A stretch of DNA of 64,000 bases, from NCBI RefSeq assembly GCF_014217685.1, contig NZ_CP043653.1, forward strand, positions 1,430,419-1,494,418, read 5' to 3'. Positions 34,374 through 43,179 of this stretch are shown here, piece by piece (the first letter of the stretch is position 1; every line of letters starts with the position of its first letter). The translations under genes and the position numbers were made by a program. A model generated the notes under the pieces. The model was not told the origin of the DNA. It was given only the letters and a program-made list of their open reading frames with translations, and did not search any database. This stretch comes from Glaciihabitans sp. INWT7. GTDB lineage: Bacteria > Actinomycetota > Actinomycetes > Actinomycetales > Microbacteriaceae.

Positions 34374-35372
34374 TCAGGTGAACGAGATCACCAGCGAGCC
34401 TGATGCTCGACCGGCCCGGAGGTCGTCCACTGCGACATCGACCTGGTCGAACGGATAGACGGTGACTTCTGGCGCGAGCGCGAGATGGTGGGCGATCCGC
34501 AGGAAGGCCTCCCCATCCGCCCGGGTGTTTGCCGTCACGGTCCGCAGGTCGCGCTCGTAGAAAAGGTCCCTCTCATAGTTCATTGCGGGAATGTCAGAGA
34601 GGTGGATGCCGGCGATGACGACGGTGCCGCCGCGCTTGGTGGCTGCGAGGGCCTGGGGAACGATCTCTCCGACGGGCGCGAAGAGGATCGAGGCATCCAA
34701 CGGCTCGTCGGGGATCGCATCCTCCGCTCCGACGAAGTCGACGCCGAGCGATCGGGCGAGTTCCTGGTTTTTCGCACCCCGGGTGATCGCAGAGATGCGC
34801 GCGCCCGCGGCCTTCGCGATCTGCGCCGTGAGGTGGGCGCTCGATCCGAATCCGTAGAGACCCAGATTGCCGCCCGGTGGCAGTTGCGCGCGTTGAAGGG
34901 CCCGGTAGCCGATGATCCCGGCACAGAGCAGAGGTGCGGTGGTGATGGGGTCGGTACCCGCGGGGAGCAGGTATGCGAAGGCTGCGGGAATCGTGAGGTA
35001 CTCCGCGAAGCCGCCGTCGAAGTCCCAGCCGGTGTAAGCGGAGTAAGGGCAGAGGTTCTCCCGACCGGATCTGCACCACTCGCAGGCACCGCAAGCGCTG
35101 CGAAGCCACGCCCCACCGACAAGATCGCCGGGGGTGAGGGTGTGTACACCCGAACCGACCGCGGTCACCTGTCCCACCACCTGGTGTCCAGGGATGACCC
35201 GCTCGCGGTGCACCGGCAGCTCGCCATCGATCACATGCAGGTCCGTGCGGCAGACGCCACACGCGAACACCTTCACGAGCACCTCCGCTACTTCGGGATC
35301 CGGCCTTCCCACCCGCCCCAATTCGATCGAGTGGTCTCCCCGATTGGAACGCCACGCTTTCATGTCGGTCAT
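34374..35372 (-). CDS. zinc-dependent alcohol dehydrogenase
   Basis: From ATG 35372 (GGAGA upstream) the protein has 332 residues. Catalytic zinc ligands are Cys in [12 protein letters not shown] and His-Glu-type GHQ in [18 protein letters not shown]. The structural zinc site is [17 protein letters not shown]. The cofactor motif is [11 protein letters not shown], a variant of GxGxxG. It oxidises alcohols or reduces aldehydes with NAD(P). The frame continues far upstream without a credible start. A perfect GGGAC dyad lies 49 bp upstream, and the aldehyde dehydrogenase gene follows on the same strand after its own promoter. Confidence 0.92.
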   Translation of the reverse strand: MTDMKAWRSNRGDHSIELGRVGRPDPEVAEVLVKVFACGVCRTDLHVIDGELPVHRERVIPGHQVVGQVTAVGSGVHTLTPGDLVGGAWLRSACGACEWCRSGRENLCPYSAYTGWDFDGGFAEYLTIPAAFAYLLPAGTDPITTAPLLCAGIIGYRALQRAQLPPGGNLGLYGFGSSAHLTAQIAKAAGARISAITRGAKNQELARSLGVDFVGAEDAIPDEPLDASILFAPVGEIVPQALAATKRGGTVVIAGIHLSDIPAMNYERDLFYERDLRTVTANTRADGEAFLRIAHHLALAPEVTVYPFDQVDVAVDDLRAGRASGSLVISFT

Positions 35373-35420
35373 CGACTCTCCTTTTCGACCCATTAGAGGG
35401 TGAGATTGTGCCCGATGCTC

Positions 35421-35434
35421 GGGACCTAGGTCCC
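35421..35434. promoter_or_regulatory. perfect DevR/DosR-like palindrome between adh and pntAA
   Basis: GGGACCTAGGTCCC is a perfect 14-bp palindrome flanked by TC and TCGA, the best match in the window to the DosR box core. It lies 49-62 nt before the adh ATG (minus strand) and 113-126 nt before the pntAA ATG (plus strand), so it could serve both divergent operons. Confidence 0.65.
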
Positions 35435-35546
35435 TCGACGTGGGTGGTGCCCGGCTGTTGGACTGTAAGCCGTTCTCCGCTGAGACAACGGGCTGTGCAT
35501 CGCTCGGGTCGCCGGTGAAGCGCATCGCCACCCAACAAGGGATCCC

Positions 35547-36824
35547 ATGGAAACATCGATCACCGCCACCCCACCCACCGCTCCCGGTGGCACGGCGGAA
35601 CCCACTTCGAACACCGCGGTCCACTCGGGCAGCGACACCCCGGCCCTGACCATCGGGGTGCTGAAGGAATCCTCTGCGGGTGAGCGCAGAGTCGCCCTCG
35701 ATCCCTCCGCCGTGAAACGACTCACCGCCGACGGTCGAGTCGTCTGGGTAGAGTCGGGTGCCGGGGCGAGTGCAAGATTTTCGGATTCTGCCTACACCGA
35801 TGCCGGCGCGAGCGTGGTTTCGCGTCAGCAGATCATTGCGAAGTGCACGGTCATCCCCGTCCTCCGATTTCCCGACGACGCACTCGCCGCGGCGTTGCGA
35901 TCCGGGCAGACGCTGGTCGGACTCATCGATCCGCTCAATCACCTCCCCGGCATCGCGGACCTCGCGCACCGGGGCGTCACCGCTGTCGCCCTCGAACTGC
36001 TTCCGCGTACTCTCAGCCGTGCCCAGTCGATGGATGCACTCAGTTCGCAGTCGAGTGCGGCCGGTTACCGCGCCGGGATCGTCGCGGCGGCGGCCTACGG
36101 TCGCTACCTGCCGATGATGATCACGGCATCCGGCACCGCGACCCCGGCGAAGGCCATGGTCATCGGTACCGGGGTCGCCGGACTGCAGGCCATCGCGACG
36201 CTGAAACGCCTCGGAGCGGTGGTGACCGGCTACGACGTGCGGGCGGCGTCGCGCGGTGAGGTCGAATCGCTCGGCGCCAAGTTCCTCACCTCGTCCGTCG
36301 CCCAGGGTGCCGGAAAGGGCGGCTATGCCCGTGCGATGACCGATGCGGAGCAGACTGCGCAGCAGGCAGAGCTCGCCAAGGCGCTCCTCGACTTCGACAT
36401 CATCATCACGACGGCGAAGGTGCCTGGGCGCACTCCCCCGGAGTTGGTCTCAGAAGCCACCACGAAGAACCTGCGTTCCGGCACGGTGTGCGTCGACCTC
36501 GGAGCGAGCGACAAGGGCGGAAATGTCGCCGGTTCGATCGACGGCAAGACGACGGTCACGGCCGGAGGCGTCACGATCATCGGAGCGGGCGAACTCGCCT
36601 CCGACCTGCCGGCCTCCGCCTCCCAGATGTACGGGCGAAACGTCATCGCCGTCATCGCCTCCCTCGCGCCGGCGAACCTTGTCGTGATCGACACGACGGA
36701 CGAGGTGCACAGGAACATCGTCGTGAGTCATGACGGCACAGTCACCAATGCGGCTGTCCGCACGGCTCTGAAGCTCGACGCCCTCCCGGCCGACCCTGAA
36801 CCATCGAAAGCGAAGGCATCATGA
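35547..36824 (+). CDS. pntAA: NAD(P) transhydrogenase subunit alpha part 1
   Basis: A protein of 425 residues, about 35 residues longer at the N-terminus than the core, which starts at [20 protein letters not shown]. The domain I signature is [20 protein letters not shown]. The NAD site is [20 protein letters not shown] followed by [10 protein letters not shown], with [18 protein letters not shown]. It binds NAD(H) and exchanges hydride with NADP(H) on PntB, driven by proton entry. AAGGGA lies 6 nt before the ATG. The stop overlaps the next gene. The split alpha arrangement (AA plus AB) is the usual actinobacterial one. Confidence 0.93.
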   Translation: METSITATPPTAPGGTAEPTSNTAVHSGSDTPALTIGVLKESSAGERRVALDPSAVKRLTADGRVVWVESGAGASARFSDSAYTDAGASVVSRQQIIAKCTVIPVLRFPDDALAAALRSGQTLVGLIDPLNHLPGIADLAHRGVTAVALELLPRTLSRAQSMDALSSQSSAAGYRAGIVAAAAYGRYLPMMITASGTATPAKAMVIGTGVAGLQAIATLKRLGAVVTGYDVRAASRGEVESLGAKFLTSSVAQGAGKGGYARAMTDAEQTAQQAELAKALLDFDIIITTAKVPGRTPPELVSEATTKNLRSGTVCVDLGASDKGGNVAGSIDGKTTVTAGGVTIIGAGELASDLPASASQMYGRNVIAVIASLAPANLVVIDTTDEVHRNIVVSHDGTVTNAAVRTALKLDALPADPEPSKAKAS

Positions 36825-37144
36825 TCGACACCCTGTTCGGCAACCTTGCCATCTTCATCCTGAGCCTCCTGGTGGGGGTAGAGGTGATCAGCAAGATCCC
36901 GTCCACCCTGCACACCCCGATGATGTCGGCCGCCAACGCCATCCACGGCGTGGTCATCGCGGGCGCGATCGTGATCGCGTCCGTGGCGAACAGCCCGGCC
37001 GCCTACGTGCTGACGTTCATCGCCGCGGTGCTCGCGGCCGCGAACGTGTTCGGCGGCTATGTCGTGACCGATCGGATGCTGCAGATGTTCACCCGCCCGC
37101 ATCCCGCCCCCGCTCCCGCCACCGACGCGAAGGTCGCATCATGA
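36821..37144 (+). CDS. pntAB: NAD(P) transhydrogenase subunit alpha part 2 (membrane)
   Basis: A protein of 107 residues with three or four membrane helices (LFGNLAIFILSLLVGVEVIS, GVVIAGAIVIASV, LTFIAAVLAAANVFGGYVVT) and the conserved PSTLHTPMMSAANAIHG motif. It supplies part of the proton channel. It overlaps pntAA and pntB by 4 nt each, so the three are translationally coupled. The Pro/Ala-rich C-terminus is an unremarkable extension. Confidence 0.93.
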   Translation: MIDTLFGNLAIFILSLLVGVEVISKIPSTLHTPMMSAANAIHGVVIAGAIVIASVANSPAAYVLTFIAAVLAAANVFGGYVVTDRMLQMFTRPHPAPAPATDAKVAS

Positions 37145-38562
37145 GCATGTTCGAATTCCTCGTCGGAATCTTCTACCTCGGCGCGGCGACACTCTTCGTC
37201 GTCGGGCTGCACAAGATGCGCGCTCCCTCCACGGCCCGGCAGGGCAACCTGATCTCGGCCGGGGGCATGGCCATCGCCGTGCTGACCACCATCGTGTTCG
37301 CCCTCGTCGACTTCGGCGGCAACTGGATCGGCTGGGGTGCGCTCGTGGTCGGTGCCGCGGTCGGCGCCAGCTACGGGGTCATCCGGGCGCGAACGGTGAA
37401 GATGACCGCCATCCCGCAACTGGTGAGCGTCTTCAACGCCGTCGGCGGAGGGGCCGCAGCGGCCGTGGCATTCGCGGACTTCGTCGCCAACCTCAGCCGG
37501 GCATCCCTCGACCTCACGATCTCGATTCCGGTCGTGCTCGATGTGCTCATCGGCTCGATCACCTTCTCCGGCTCGCTCATCGCGGCGGGCAAGCTCCAGG
37601 GCATCATCTCCGGCAAGCCGCTCACCTTCCCGGGTGCACGAGTGCTCAACGTGATAGTCGCCCTGATCGCGGTCGGCTCGGGAGTGCTGCTGCTCATCGT
37701 GCCGCCGAACCTTCTCATCCTGCTGGTGATCATGATCGCCTCCCTCGTCTTCGGCGTGCTGATGGTGCTCCCGATCGGCGGAGCGGATGCCCCGGTCATC
37801 GTCTCCCTCCTGAACGCGTTCACCGGGCTGGCCGTCGCCATGGCCGGTTTCGCCATCGACAACCAGGCGCTCATCATCGCCGGTGCCCTCGTCGGCGCAG
37901 CCGGCACCATCCTCACCCTGCAGATGGCGAAGGCGATGAACCGATCGGTCGGGGCGATCATCCTCGGTGGATTCGGCACTGGCGACACGGCGACCGCCGG
38001 CGGATCCGAAGCGGTCGATCTCACGAACGTGCGAGAGCTCACCGCCGATGATGTGGCCATCCAGCTCGCCTACGCCCAACACGTGATCATCGCGCCCGGG
38101 TATGGGCTCGCTGCCGCGCAGGCGCAGCATGAGGTCGCAGAGCTCGCCAAGTTGCTCACCGATCACGGGATCGACGTCAAGTACGCGATCCACCCCGTCG
38201 CCGGGCGCATGCCGGGTCACATGAACGTTCTGCTCGCCGAGGCGAATGTGCCCTATGAGCAGATGCTGCAGCTCGACGAGGCAAACGCCGCCTTCGATAA
38301 CTGCGACGTCGCTCTCGTCGTGGGTGCCAACGACGTCTGCAACCCCGACGCGAGAAAGCCGGGCAACGCCGTGTCCGGCATGCCGATCCTCGATGTCGAC
38401 CACGCGAAGTCGGTGGTGGTACTCAAGCGATCGATGCGTCCGGGCTATGCGGGCATCACCAATCCGCTGTTCACCGATCCGAAGACCGGCATGTTCTTCG
38501 CCGACGCGAAGAAAGGCCTCGCCGACATCACGACGGCGGTCAAGGAGTACGTCACCGCCTGA
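37141..38562 (+). CDS. pntB: NAD(P) transhydrogenase subunit beta
   Basis: A protein of 473 residues. About eight membrane helices occupy residues 1-260 and a soluble NADP-binding domain the rest. The latter shows VIIAPGYGLAAAQAQHEVAE, YAIHPVAGRMPGHMNVLLAE, VALVVGANDVCNPDARK and VVVLKRSMRPGYAGITNPLF, the dIII signature with inverted nucleotide binding. With PntAA/AB it makes NADPH from NADH using the proton gradient, or the reverse under reducing conditions. It is followed after 49 bp by the butanediol dehydrogenase gene. Confidence 0.95.
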   Translation: MSMFEFLVGIFYLGAATLFVVGLHKMRAPSTARQGNLISAGGMAIAVLTTIVFALVDFGGNWIGWGALVVGAAVGASYGVIRARTVKMTAIPQLVSVFNAVGGGAAAAVAFADFVANLSRASLDLTISIPVVLDVLIGSITFSGSLIAAGKLQGIISGKPLTFPGARVLNVIVALIAVGSGVLLLIVPPNLLILLVIMIASLVFGVLMVLPIGGADAPVIVSLLNAFTGLAVAMAGFAIDNQALIIAGALVGAAGTILTLQMAKAMNRSVGAIILGGFGTGDTATAGGSEAVDLTNVRELTADDVAIQLAYAQHVIIAPGYGLAAAQAQHEVAELAKLLTDHGIDVKYAIHPVAGRMPGHMNVLLAEANVPYEQMLQLDEANAAFDNCDVALVVGANDVCNPDARKPGNAVSGMPILDVDHAKSVVVLKRSMRPGYAGITNPLFTDPKTGMFFADAKKGLADITTAVKEYVTA

Positions 38563-38611
38563 TCTCCCCTTCCGTTCACGACGACACCACCCCAAGAGAG
38601 AGCTGATTTTC

Positions 38612-39685
38612 ATGAAAGCCGCACGTTTCCACGGACAGACAGACATCCGCATCGACGACATTCCGGAACCAGAGCTGAGAGCGGGAGCGGTCGCCATCGA
38701 CGTCGCCTGGTGCGGCATCTGCGGCACCGACCTTCACGAGTACCTCGAGGGGCCCCTCTTCATTCCGGCCTCCGGTCACCCCCATCCGCTGACGCACGAG
38801 CAGGAGCCCGTGACGATGGGCCACGAGTTCTCCGGAACGATCTCCGCCCTCGGAGACGGGGTCACGGACCTCAGCGTGGGCGAGAACGTCGTCGTCGAAC
38901 CGTATTTCGTCTGCGGTGAGTGTGCTCCGTGCAGAGCGGGCAACTACAACCTCTGCACGAAGATGGGCTTCATCGGTCTCGCCGGAGGCGGAGGCGGACT
39001 CAGCGAGAAGGTCGTCGTGGATCGCCGGTGGGTGCATCCGATCGGCGACATCCCCCTCGACCAGGCCGCCCTGATCGAGCCGCTGTCGGTGGGGCATCAT
39101 GCCTTCATGCGCAGCGGCGCGAAGGCCGGCGACGTCGCCTTCGTCGGGGGTGCCGGACCGATCGGGCTCCTCCTTGCCGCCGTGCTGAAGGCCGAGGGGA
39201 TTACGGTGATCATGTCCGAGCCCAGTGCCGCGCGCAAGGCGAAGGCCGTGTCAACCGGTGTCGCGCATCACGTGATCGACCCGACGACGGAGGATGTGGT
39301 CGCCCGGGTGATGGAGCTGACCGACGGCGTCGGAGCGGATGTCGCGTTCGAGTGCACCAGCGTCAACGCGGTGCTCGACCAGCTCTTCGACCTGGTGAAG
39401 CCCGCCGGGGTGATCGTCAACGTCTCCATCTGGAGCAAACCGGCCACCATCGACATGCAGAAGCTCGTGCTCAAGGAGATCGACCTGCGCGGCACCATCG
39501 CCTACGTGAACGATCACCCCGCGACCATCGCCCTCGTGCAGGCGGGCAAGGTGGATCTCGCGCCGTTCATCACCGGCCGCATCACTCTCGACCGGCTCAT
39601 CGACGAAGGATTCGACACCCTCATCAACCACAAGGAGACCGCGGTAAAGATCATCGTCAGCCCCGAGGTATCCGATGTCCCATGA
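38612..39685 (+). CDS. (R,R)-butanediol dehydrogenase-like zinc alcohol dehydrogenase
   Basis: A protein of 357 residues from ATG 38612. The start MKAARFHGQTDIRIDDIPEP and the loop GICGTDLHEYLEGPLFIPA are characteristic of the 2,3-butanediol/acetoin reductase group. Zinc ligands are Cys in WCGICGTD, His-Glu in MGHEFSG and the ECAPCRAGNYNLC lobe. The cofactor site is FVGGAGPIGLLLAAVLKAEG. It interconverts acetoin and 2,3-butanediol with NAD(H), a redox sink at low oxygen. A longer upstream frame over pntB is spurious. It overlaps the flavin-type gene that follows by 11 nt and is probably in the pnt transcript. Confidence 0.87.
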   Translation: MKAARFHGQTDIRIDDIPEPELRAGAVAIDVAWCGICGTDLHEYLEGPLFIPASGHPHPLTHEQEPVTMGHEFSGTISALGDGVTDLSVGENVVVEPYFVCGECAPCRAGNYNLCTKMGFIGLAGGGGGLSEKVVVDRRWVHPIGDIPLDQAALIEPLSVGHHAFMRSGAKAGDVAFVGGAGPIGLLLAAVLKAEGITVIMSEPSAARKAKAVSTGVAHHVIDPTTEDVVARVMELTDGVGADVAFECTSVNAVLDQLFDLVKPAGVIVNVSIWSKPATIDMQKLVLKEIDLRGTIAYVNDHPATIALVQAGKVDLAPFITGRITLDRLIDEGFDTLINHKETAVKIIVSPEVSDVP

Positions 39686-40121
39686 CACGACGGAAGACGG
39701 CTGGTCACCACAGGGCACGGTCGAGGAACTGTCCGATGCGGCGAGTTGGGATCTGCTGCGGGGCCGCAACTTCGGGCACCTGGGACTGAGCGAGGGCGAC
39801 CGTCCGGACATCTATCCGGTCAACTACCTCTGCGACGGGGAGACGATCCTCTTCCGCACCGCCGAGGGGTCGAAACTCCGCGAACTCACGCACAATCGGC
39901 ACGTCGTCTTCGAGGTGGATGCCGAGACAGATGGCGGTGTCTGGAGTGTCGTGCTGAAGGGCCACGCGGTCCATCTGGATCTCGATCCCACCCTGACCGA
40001 CCAGGAACTCGATTCTCTGCCGCCGTGGGTGCCGATTCAGACCTTCGTCTACGTTCGGATCACCCCTGATTCACTGCGCGGGCGACTGTTCGAGCATCGC
40101 CTGCCGATCGGACGGTTCTAG
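39675..40121 (+). CDS. pyridoxamine 5'-phosphate oxidase-family (flavin-binding split barrel) protein
   Basis: A protein of 148 residues with the split-barrel fold: an N-terminal helix (ELSDAASWDLLRGRNFGHLG), then DIYPVNYLCDGETILFRTAE, GSKLRELTHNRHVVFEVDAE and WSVVLKGHAVHLDLD. This is the single-domain type common in actinobacteria, binding FMN or F420. The start ATG lies inside the 3' end of the butanediol dehydrogenase gene. In mycobacteria such proteins are frequent in the DosR regulon, which suits its place at the end of a transcript preceded by a DevR-like box. The substrate is unknown. Confidence 0.85.
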   Translation: MSHDTTEDGWSPQGTVEELSDAASWDLLRGRNFGHLGLSEGDRPDIYPVNYLCDGETILFRTAEGSKLRELTHNRHVVFEVDAETDGGVWSVVLKGHAVHLDLDPTLTDQELDSLPPWVPIQTFVYVRITPDSLRGRLFEHRLPIGRF

Positions 40122-40220
40122 ACCAGCGAGGTGGTGAGAGCCCAGGCACGCCCTGCTCGGGGATCCTGTGCGACTGGACGGATTCGAGCCTGTCGTTCGG
40201 GTCCCGCCTCACTCTCCACA

Positions 40221-40874
40221 TCATCGAGCGAAGAAGAGAACTTCGCTCAGAGCGGTGTCGCTGTAGCGGATTGTTCCCGTCGGGGGCCGCACAACCTCAA
40301 TGGTCATCGCTACTGTGGATGTGGGTCCCGTTGTTATCCGCAGTTTCTGGTAGGCATCGAAGTCGGATTCTGGTTTGTCCTTGAGAGTCGATTCAACAGC
40401 CGGGCCGCGAGTGTGAACCGACCACACGCGAGCCCTCGCGTTCTCAGTAAAGGTCTTCGCTGATTTCGCATAACCGTTCACCACACAGATCATCTGCAGG
40501 TCGGCCTCTGTGGCGAAAGTAAAAGTAATTGTGGTTCCCTCACCATACTTCTGTTGGCCGTCCTCCACCCAGGCGGTGCTGGGATCCCGGTCGATCGCGA
40601 GCGCAGGAAGGTGTACCTCGCCGTTGTTTGGTTCGGTGAGGTAGTTGTCGGCGGCGGCCGAGATCGACCGGACAAGGTGCAGCGAAGCGGGGTCATCGCA
40701 GGAGGGAGCGGAAGTCGTCGTCGCGCCCTGCCGGGTGACCAAGATCACAACCACGGGGGCGACTACCGCGACGAAAAAGACGGAGACCACCCCAGACGCT
40801 CGCTTTATCAGCTTGCGCTTTTTCTTTGCCGCAGCGTCTGCAGTGCTCACACGTGCCTCGGGTTCGATGCTCAT
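40221..40874 (-). CDS. membrane-anchored discoidin-like (NADase-type glycan-binding) protein
   Basis: A protein of 217 residues: a basic cytosolic start (AAAKKKRKLIKRASG), one membrane helix (VVSVFFVAVVAPVVVILVT), and an extracytoplasmic beta-sandwich with LALIDRDPSTAW-like sequence (ALAIDRDPSTAWVEDGQQKY, TFTFATEADLQMICVVNGYA, LSEVLFF at the end). This is the NADase-type discoidin/glycan-binding domain that often decorates surface proteins. No catalytic domain is attached. The gene is less GC-rich than its neighbours and stands alone between two plus-strand transcripts, hinting at acquisition. Function is not established. Confidence 0.75.
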   Translation of the reverse strand: MSIEPEARVSTADAAAKKKRKLIKRASGVVSVFFVAVVAPVVVILVTRQGATTTSAPSCDDPASLHLVRSISAAADNYLTEPNNGEVHLPALAIDRDPSTAWVEDGQQKYGEGTTITFTFATEADLQMICVVNGYAKSAKTFTENARARVWSVHTRGPAVESTLKDKPESDFDAYQKLRITTGPTSTVAMTIEVVRPPTGTIRYSDTALSEVLFFAR

Positions 40875-41111
40875 TGGCGACTGCGACGGTAAGTCACCAT
40901 AGGTGAGCTCATTATGCCGCAGCTGAAGTTCTATCGAAACGGAAGATCAGCGCGCGATTCTTCATTCCGACTGTCTATCTCCGCAGCCCAGCGATCGACC
41001 CGGAAGAGGATGCGACTCCCCACCGGTGGAACCCACAACGACTCCCGCCTCGAGGCGGTATCGGGCGTCGCGGGGTCAGCCCGACCCGGGACGATGTCTA
41101 GGCTTGAGCCC

Positions 41112-41822
41112 ATGGCCACAGTCATCCTCGTGCGGCACGGTCGCACCACCGCGAATGTCGCCGGCGTGCTCGCGGGCCGAGCCGCCGGGGTGCGGCTTGA
41201 CGAACTCGGGATTGAACAGGCGGCGCGGGTCGGTACGCGGATCGCGGCAGTTCCCCTCGTCGGAGTCGTCTCGAGCCCCCTCGAGCGCTGCCGACAGACA
41301 GCGCAGGCGATCCTCGCCCACCAGGCCGACCTCGCGGGGATCGTGCTGGACAAGGGGATCACCGAGTGCGACTACGGCGAATGGCAGGGGAAAGCCCTCA
41401 AAGACCTCGCCTCTGAGCCGCTCTGGTCCGTGGTGCAGTCCCATCCTTCCGCCGCGATATTCCCCGGCGGCGAGTCGATGGCGACGATGCAGGCCCGGTC
41501 CGTCGCCGCGATTCGGCATCACGACGCGGCGTTCGAATCGCAGCACGGGCCTGGCGCCGTCTGGGTGGCGGTGAGTCACGGCGACATCATCAAATCGATC
41601 CTGGCGGACGCCCTCGGGATGCACCTCGACCTGTTCCAGCGGATCAGCGTCGGCCCGGCATCCGTTTCGATCGTGCGGTACGGGACGCGCCGACCGGAGG
41701 TCATCGGCACGAACACCGATTCCGGCGACCTCTCCTGGCTGCGTGCCGCCGCCCCGGTCGGGGACGCACCGGTCGGTGGCGGCGCAGGCAATGCTGAGGA
41801 AGCACCCGCATCCCCCTCGTAG
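41112..41822 (+). CDS. histidine phosphatase family protein, MSMEG_4193 type
   Basis: A protein of 236 residues from ATG 41112. The phosphohistidine motif is ILVRHGRTTANV, with VVSSPLERCRQTAQAIL, ITECDYGEWQGKALKDL and the second His in VWVAVSHGDIIKSILADALG. TAGGCT lies 7 nt before the ATG, with no ribosome-binding site. The frame extends upstream without support. Together with the next two genes it forms the conserved MSMEG_4193/DUF3090/SCO1664 set usually found near mshC in actinobacteria, with a suspected but unproven link to mycothiol or inositol phosphate chemistry. Confidence 0.88.
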   Translation: MATVILVRHGRTTANVAGVLAGRAAGVRLDELGIEQAARVGTRIAAVPLVGVVSSPLERCRQTAQAILAHQADLAGIVLDKGITECDYGEWQGKALKDLASEPLWSVVQSHPSAAIFPGGESMATMQARSVAAIRHHDAAFESQHGPGAVWVAVSHGDIIKSILADALGMHLDLFQRISVGPASVSIVRYGTRRPEVIGTNTDSGDLSWLRAAAPVGDAPVGGGAGNAEEAPASPS

Positions 41823-41831
41823 GATGGGGGC

Positions 41832-42395
41832 ATGCCAACCATCGTTCACGGTTTCGACTGGCCCGATCGGGTCGTCGTGGGCACCGTCGGTGAACCCGGT
41901 GCGCGCACCTTCTACCTTCAGGCCCGCGCCGGACGGCGTGTGGTCAGCGTCGGCATCGAGAAGGAGCAGTCCGCACTCCTCGCCGAGAAGATCGAAGAGA
42001 TCCTCGACGAGCTGATGAACGCCGAGGGCAACCCGGTGAGCGTGCCCGCTGAGACCCCGATCGAGCTCGTCGACAATGATCCGCTCGAACAGCCCGTGGA
42101 TGCCGAATTCCGCACCGGGGTGATGAGCCTGGGTTGGGACCCTTCGACGGCCCAGATCGTGATCGAGGCCTACCCTCTCGTCGTGACCGAGGACGACGAT
42201 TCGAGCCCCTTCGACCCGGACCCCGTAGAGGTCGAGCCCGCCGAGATGCTGATGGTGCGGATCCCGGTCGGCACCGCCAGGGCCTTTGCGAAGCGCACCC
42301 TCGAGGTGGTCGGCGCCGGTCGCCCGATCTGTCCCGTCTGCGGCTCACCGATCGACCCGGAAGGGCACGTCCACACGCTTCCCGGCGACCTCTGA
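41832..42395 (+). CDS. DUF3090 family protein
   Basis: A protein of 187 residues, typical of DUF3090. The N-terminal strand region (DWPDRVVVGTVGEPGARTFY, LQARAGRRVVSVGIEKEQSA) is followed by an acidic linker and FRTGVMSLGWDPSTAQIVIE. The C-terminal zinc ribbon-like motif is CPVCGSPIDPEGHVH. The biochemical role is unknown. It starts 9 bp after the histidine phosphatase gene and ends 2 bp before the SCO1664-type gene, the conserved order of the trio. Confidence 0.88.
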   Translation: MPTIVHGFDWPDRVVVGTVGEPGARTFYLQARAGRRVVSVGIEKEQSALLAEKIEEILDELMNAEGNPVSVPAETPIELVDNDPLEQPVDAEFRTGVMSLGWDPSTAQIVIEAYPLVVTEDDDSSPFDPDPVEVEPAEMLMVRIPVGTARAFAKRTLEVVGAGRPICPVCGSPIDPEGHVHTLPGDL

Positions 42396-42397
42396 CG

Positions 42398-43165
42398 ATG
42401 CCCGCTGCCGACCTCCAGAATGGTGAGCTCGAACTCACGGGTCGCATCAGGACGGCATCGAACGCGACCTTCCTCGCGCAGCTGGACGGCATCCCCGTGG
42501 TCTACAAGCCCATCGGTGGTGAGCGCCCGCTGTGGGACTTCCCTGACGGGGATCTCGCGAGCCGAGAGGTGGCGGCCTACCTGGTCTCCGAGTCCTTCGG
42601 TTGGAATGTCGTGCCGCGCACCTGGCTGCGTGACGGTCCGCTCGGCACCGGGATGGTGCAGCTCTGGCAGGACGTCGATCCCAGGCAGGAGGCCGTGGAC
42701 CTGATGGCCACTGAATCCGTGCCCGACCACGGCTGGCGTCGGGTCTTCGACGGCACGGATCACGCGGATCGCCCGGTGACGCTCGTGCACGAGGACTCCC
42801 CGGCGCTGCGTCGGATGGCCGTCTTCGACATCGTCGTGAACAACGCCGATCGAAAGGGCGCTCACGTGCTCGCGATGGCGGACGGACATCGCCACGGAGT
42901 GGATCACGGGCTCACTTTCCATGAGCAGCACAAGCTGCGGACGGTGCTGTGGGGATGGCTCGGCGAAGAGCTTGTTCCCGAGGAGCTCGCCGGCATCGAT
43001 CGCGTGCGATCGGCTCTCGCCGGGGATCTCGGGGCGGCCCTTGCCCCGTTGATCACCGCGGAGGAACTGGCTGCCTTCGCCGAAAGGTGCACCCGGCTTC
43101 TCGCGAAGGGGCGCTTTCCGGCGCCGCACGGCGAGATGCCAGCGATGCCCTGGCCGCTTTTCTAG
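42398..43165 (+). CDS. SCO1664 family protein (PI3/4-kinase-like fold)
   Basis: A protein of 255 residues. The family resembles phosphatidylinositol kinases: ATP-site Lys in IPVVYKPIGGERPLWDFPDG, then ASREVAAYLVSESFGWNVVP, catalytic-loop MAVFDIVVNNADRKGAHVLA (the DxxxxN-like segment) and metal-site HRHGVDHGLTFHEQHKLRT (VDHG in place of DFG). It probably phosphorylates a small molecule or lipid. It is coupled to DUF3090 by a 2-nt gap. The Streptomyces namesake SCO1664 lies beside mshC. A kinase-like and a phosphatase-like gene in one operon suggests a phosphorylation cycle on one substrate. Confidence 0.87.
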   Translation: MPAADLQNGELELTGRIRTASNATFLAQLDGIPVVYKPIGGERPLWDFPDGDLASREVAAYLVSESFGWNVVPRTWLRDGPLGTGMVQLWQDVDPRQEAVDLMATESVPDHGWRRVFDGTDHADRPVTLVHEDSPALRRMAVFDIVVNNADRKGAHVLAMADGHRHGVDHGLTFHEQHKLRTVLWGWLGEELVPEELAGIDRVRSALAGDLGAALAPLITAEELAAFAERCTRLLAKGRFPAPHGEMPAMPWPLF

Positions 43166-43179
43166 CCGGCGCGTGCGGG

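Noticed and set aside
34374-35969. Alcohol dehydrogenase with a 200-residue N-terminal extension
   Set aside because: The extension is antisense to pntAA and its promoter; the family start, with a good ribosome-binding site, is at 35372.
38612-39685. Threonine or sorbitol dehydrogenase instead of butanediol dehydrogenase
   Set aside because: The N-terminal FHGQTDIRIDDIPEP and the EYLEGPLFIPA loop fit the butanediol dehydrogenase group better, although substrate remains untested.
43166-43179. Terminator between the SCO1664-type and VWA genes
   Set aside because: The gap is only 14 bp with no hairpin.
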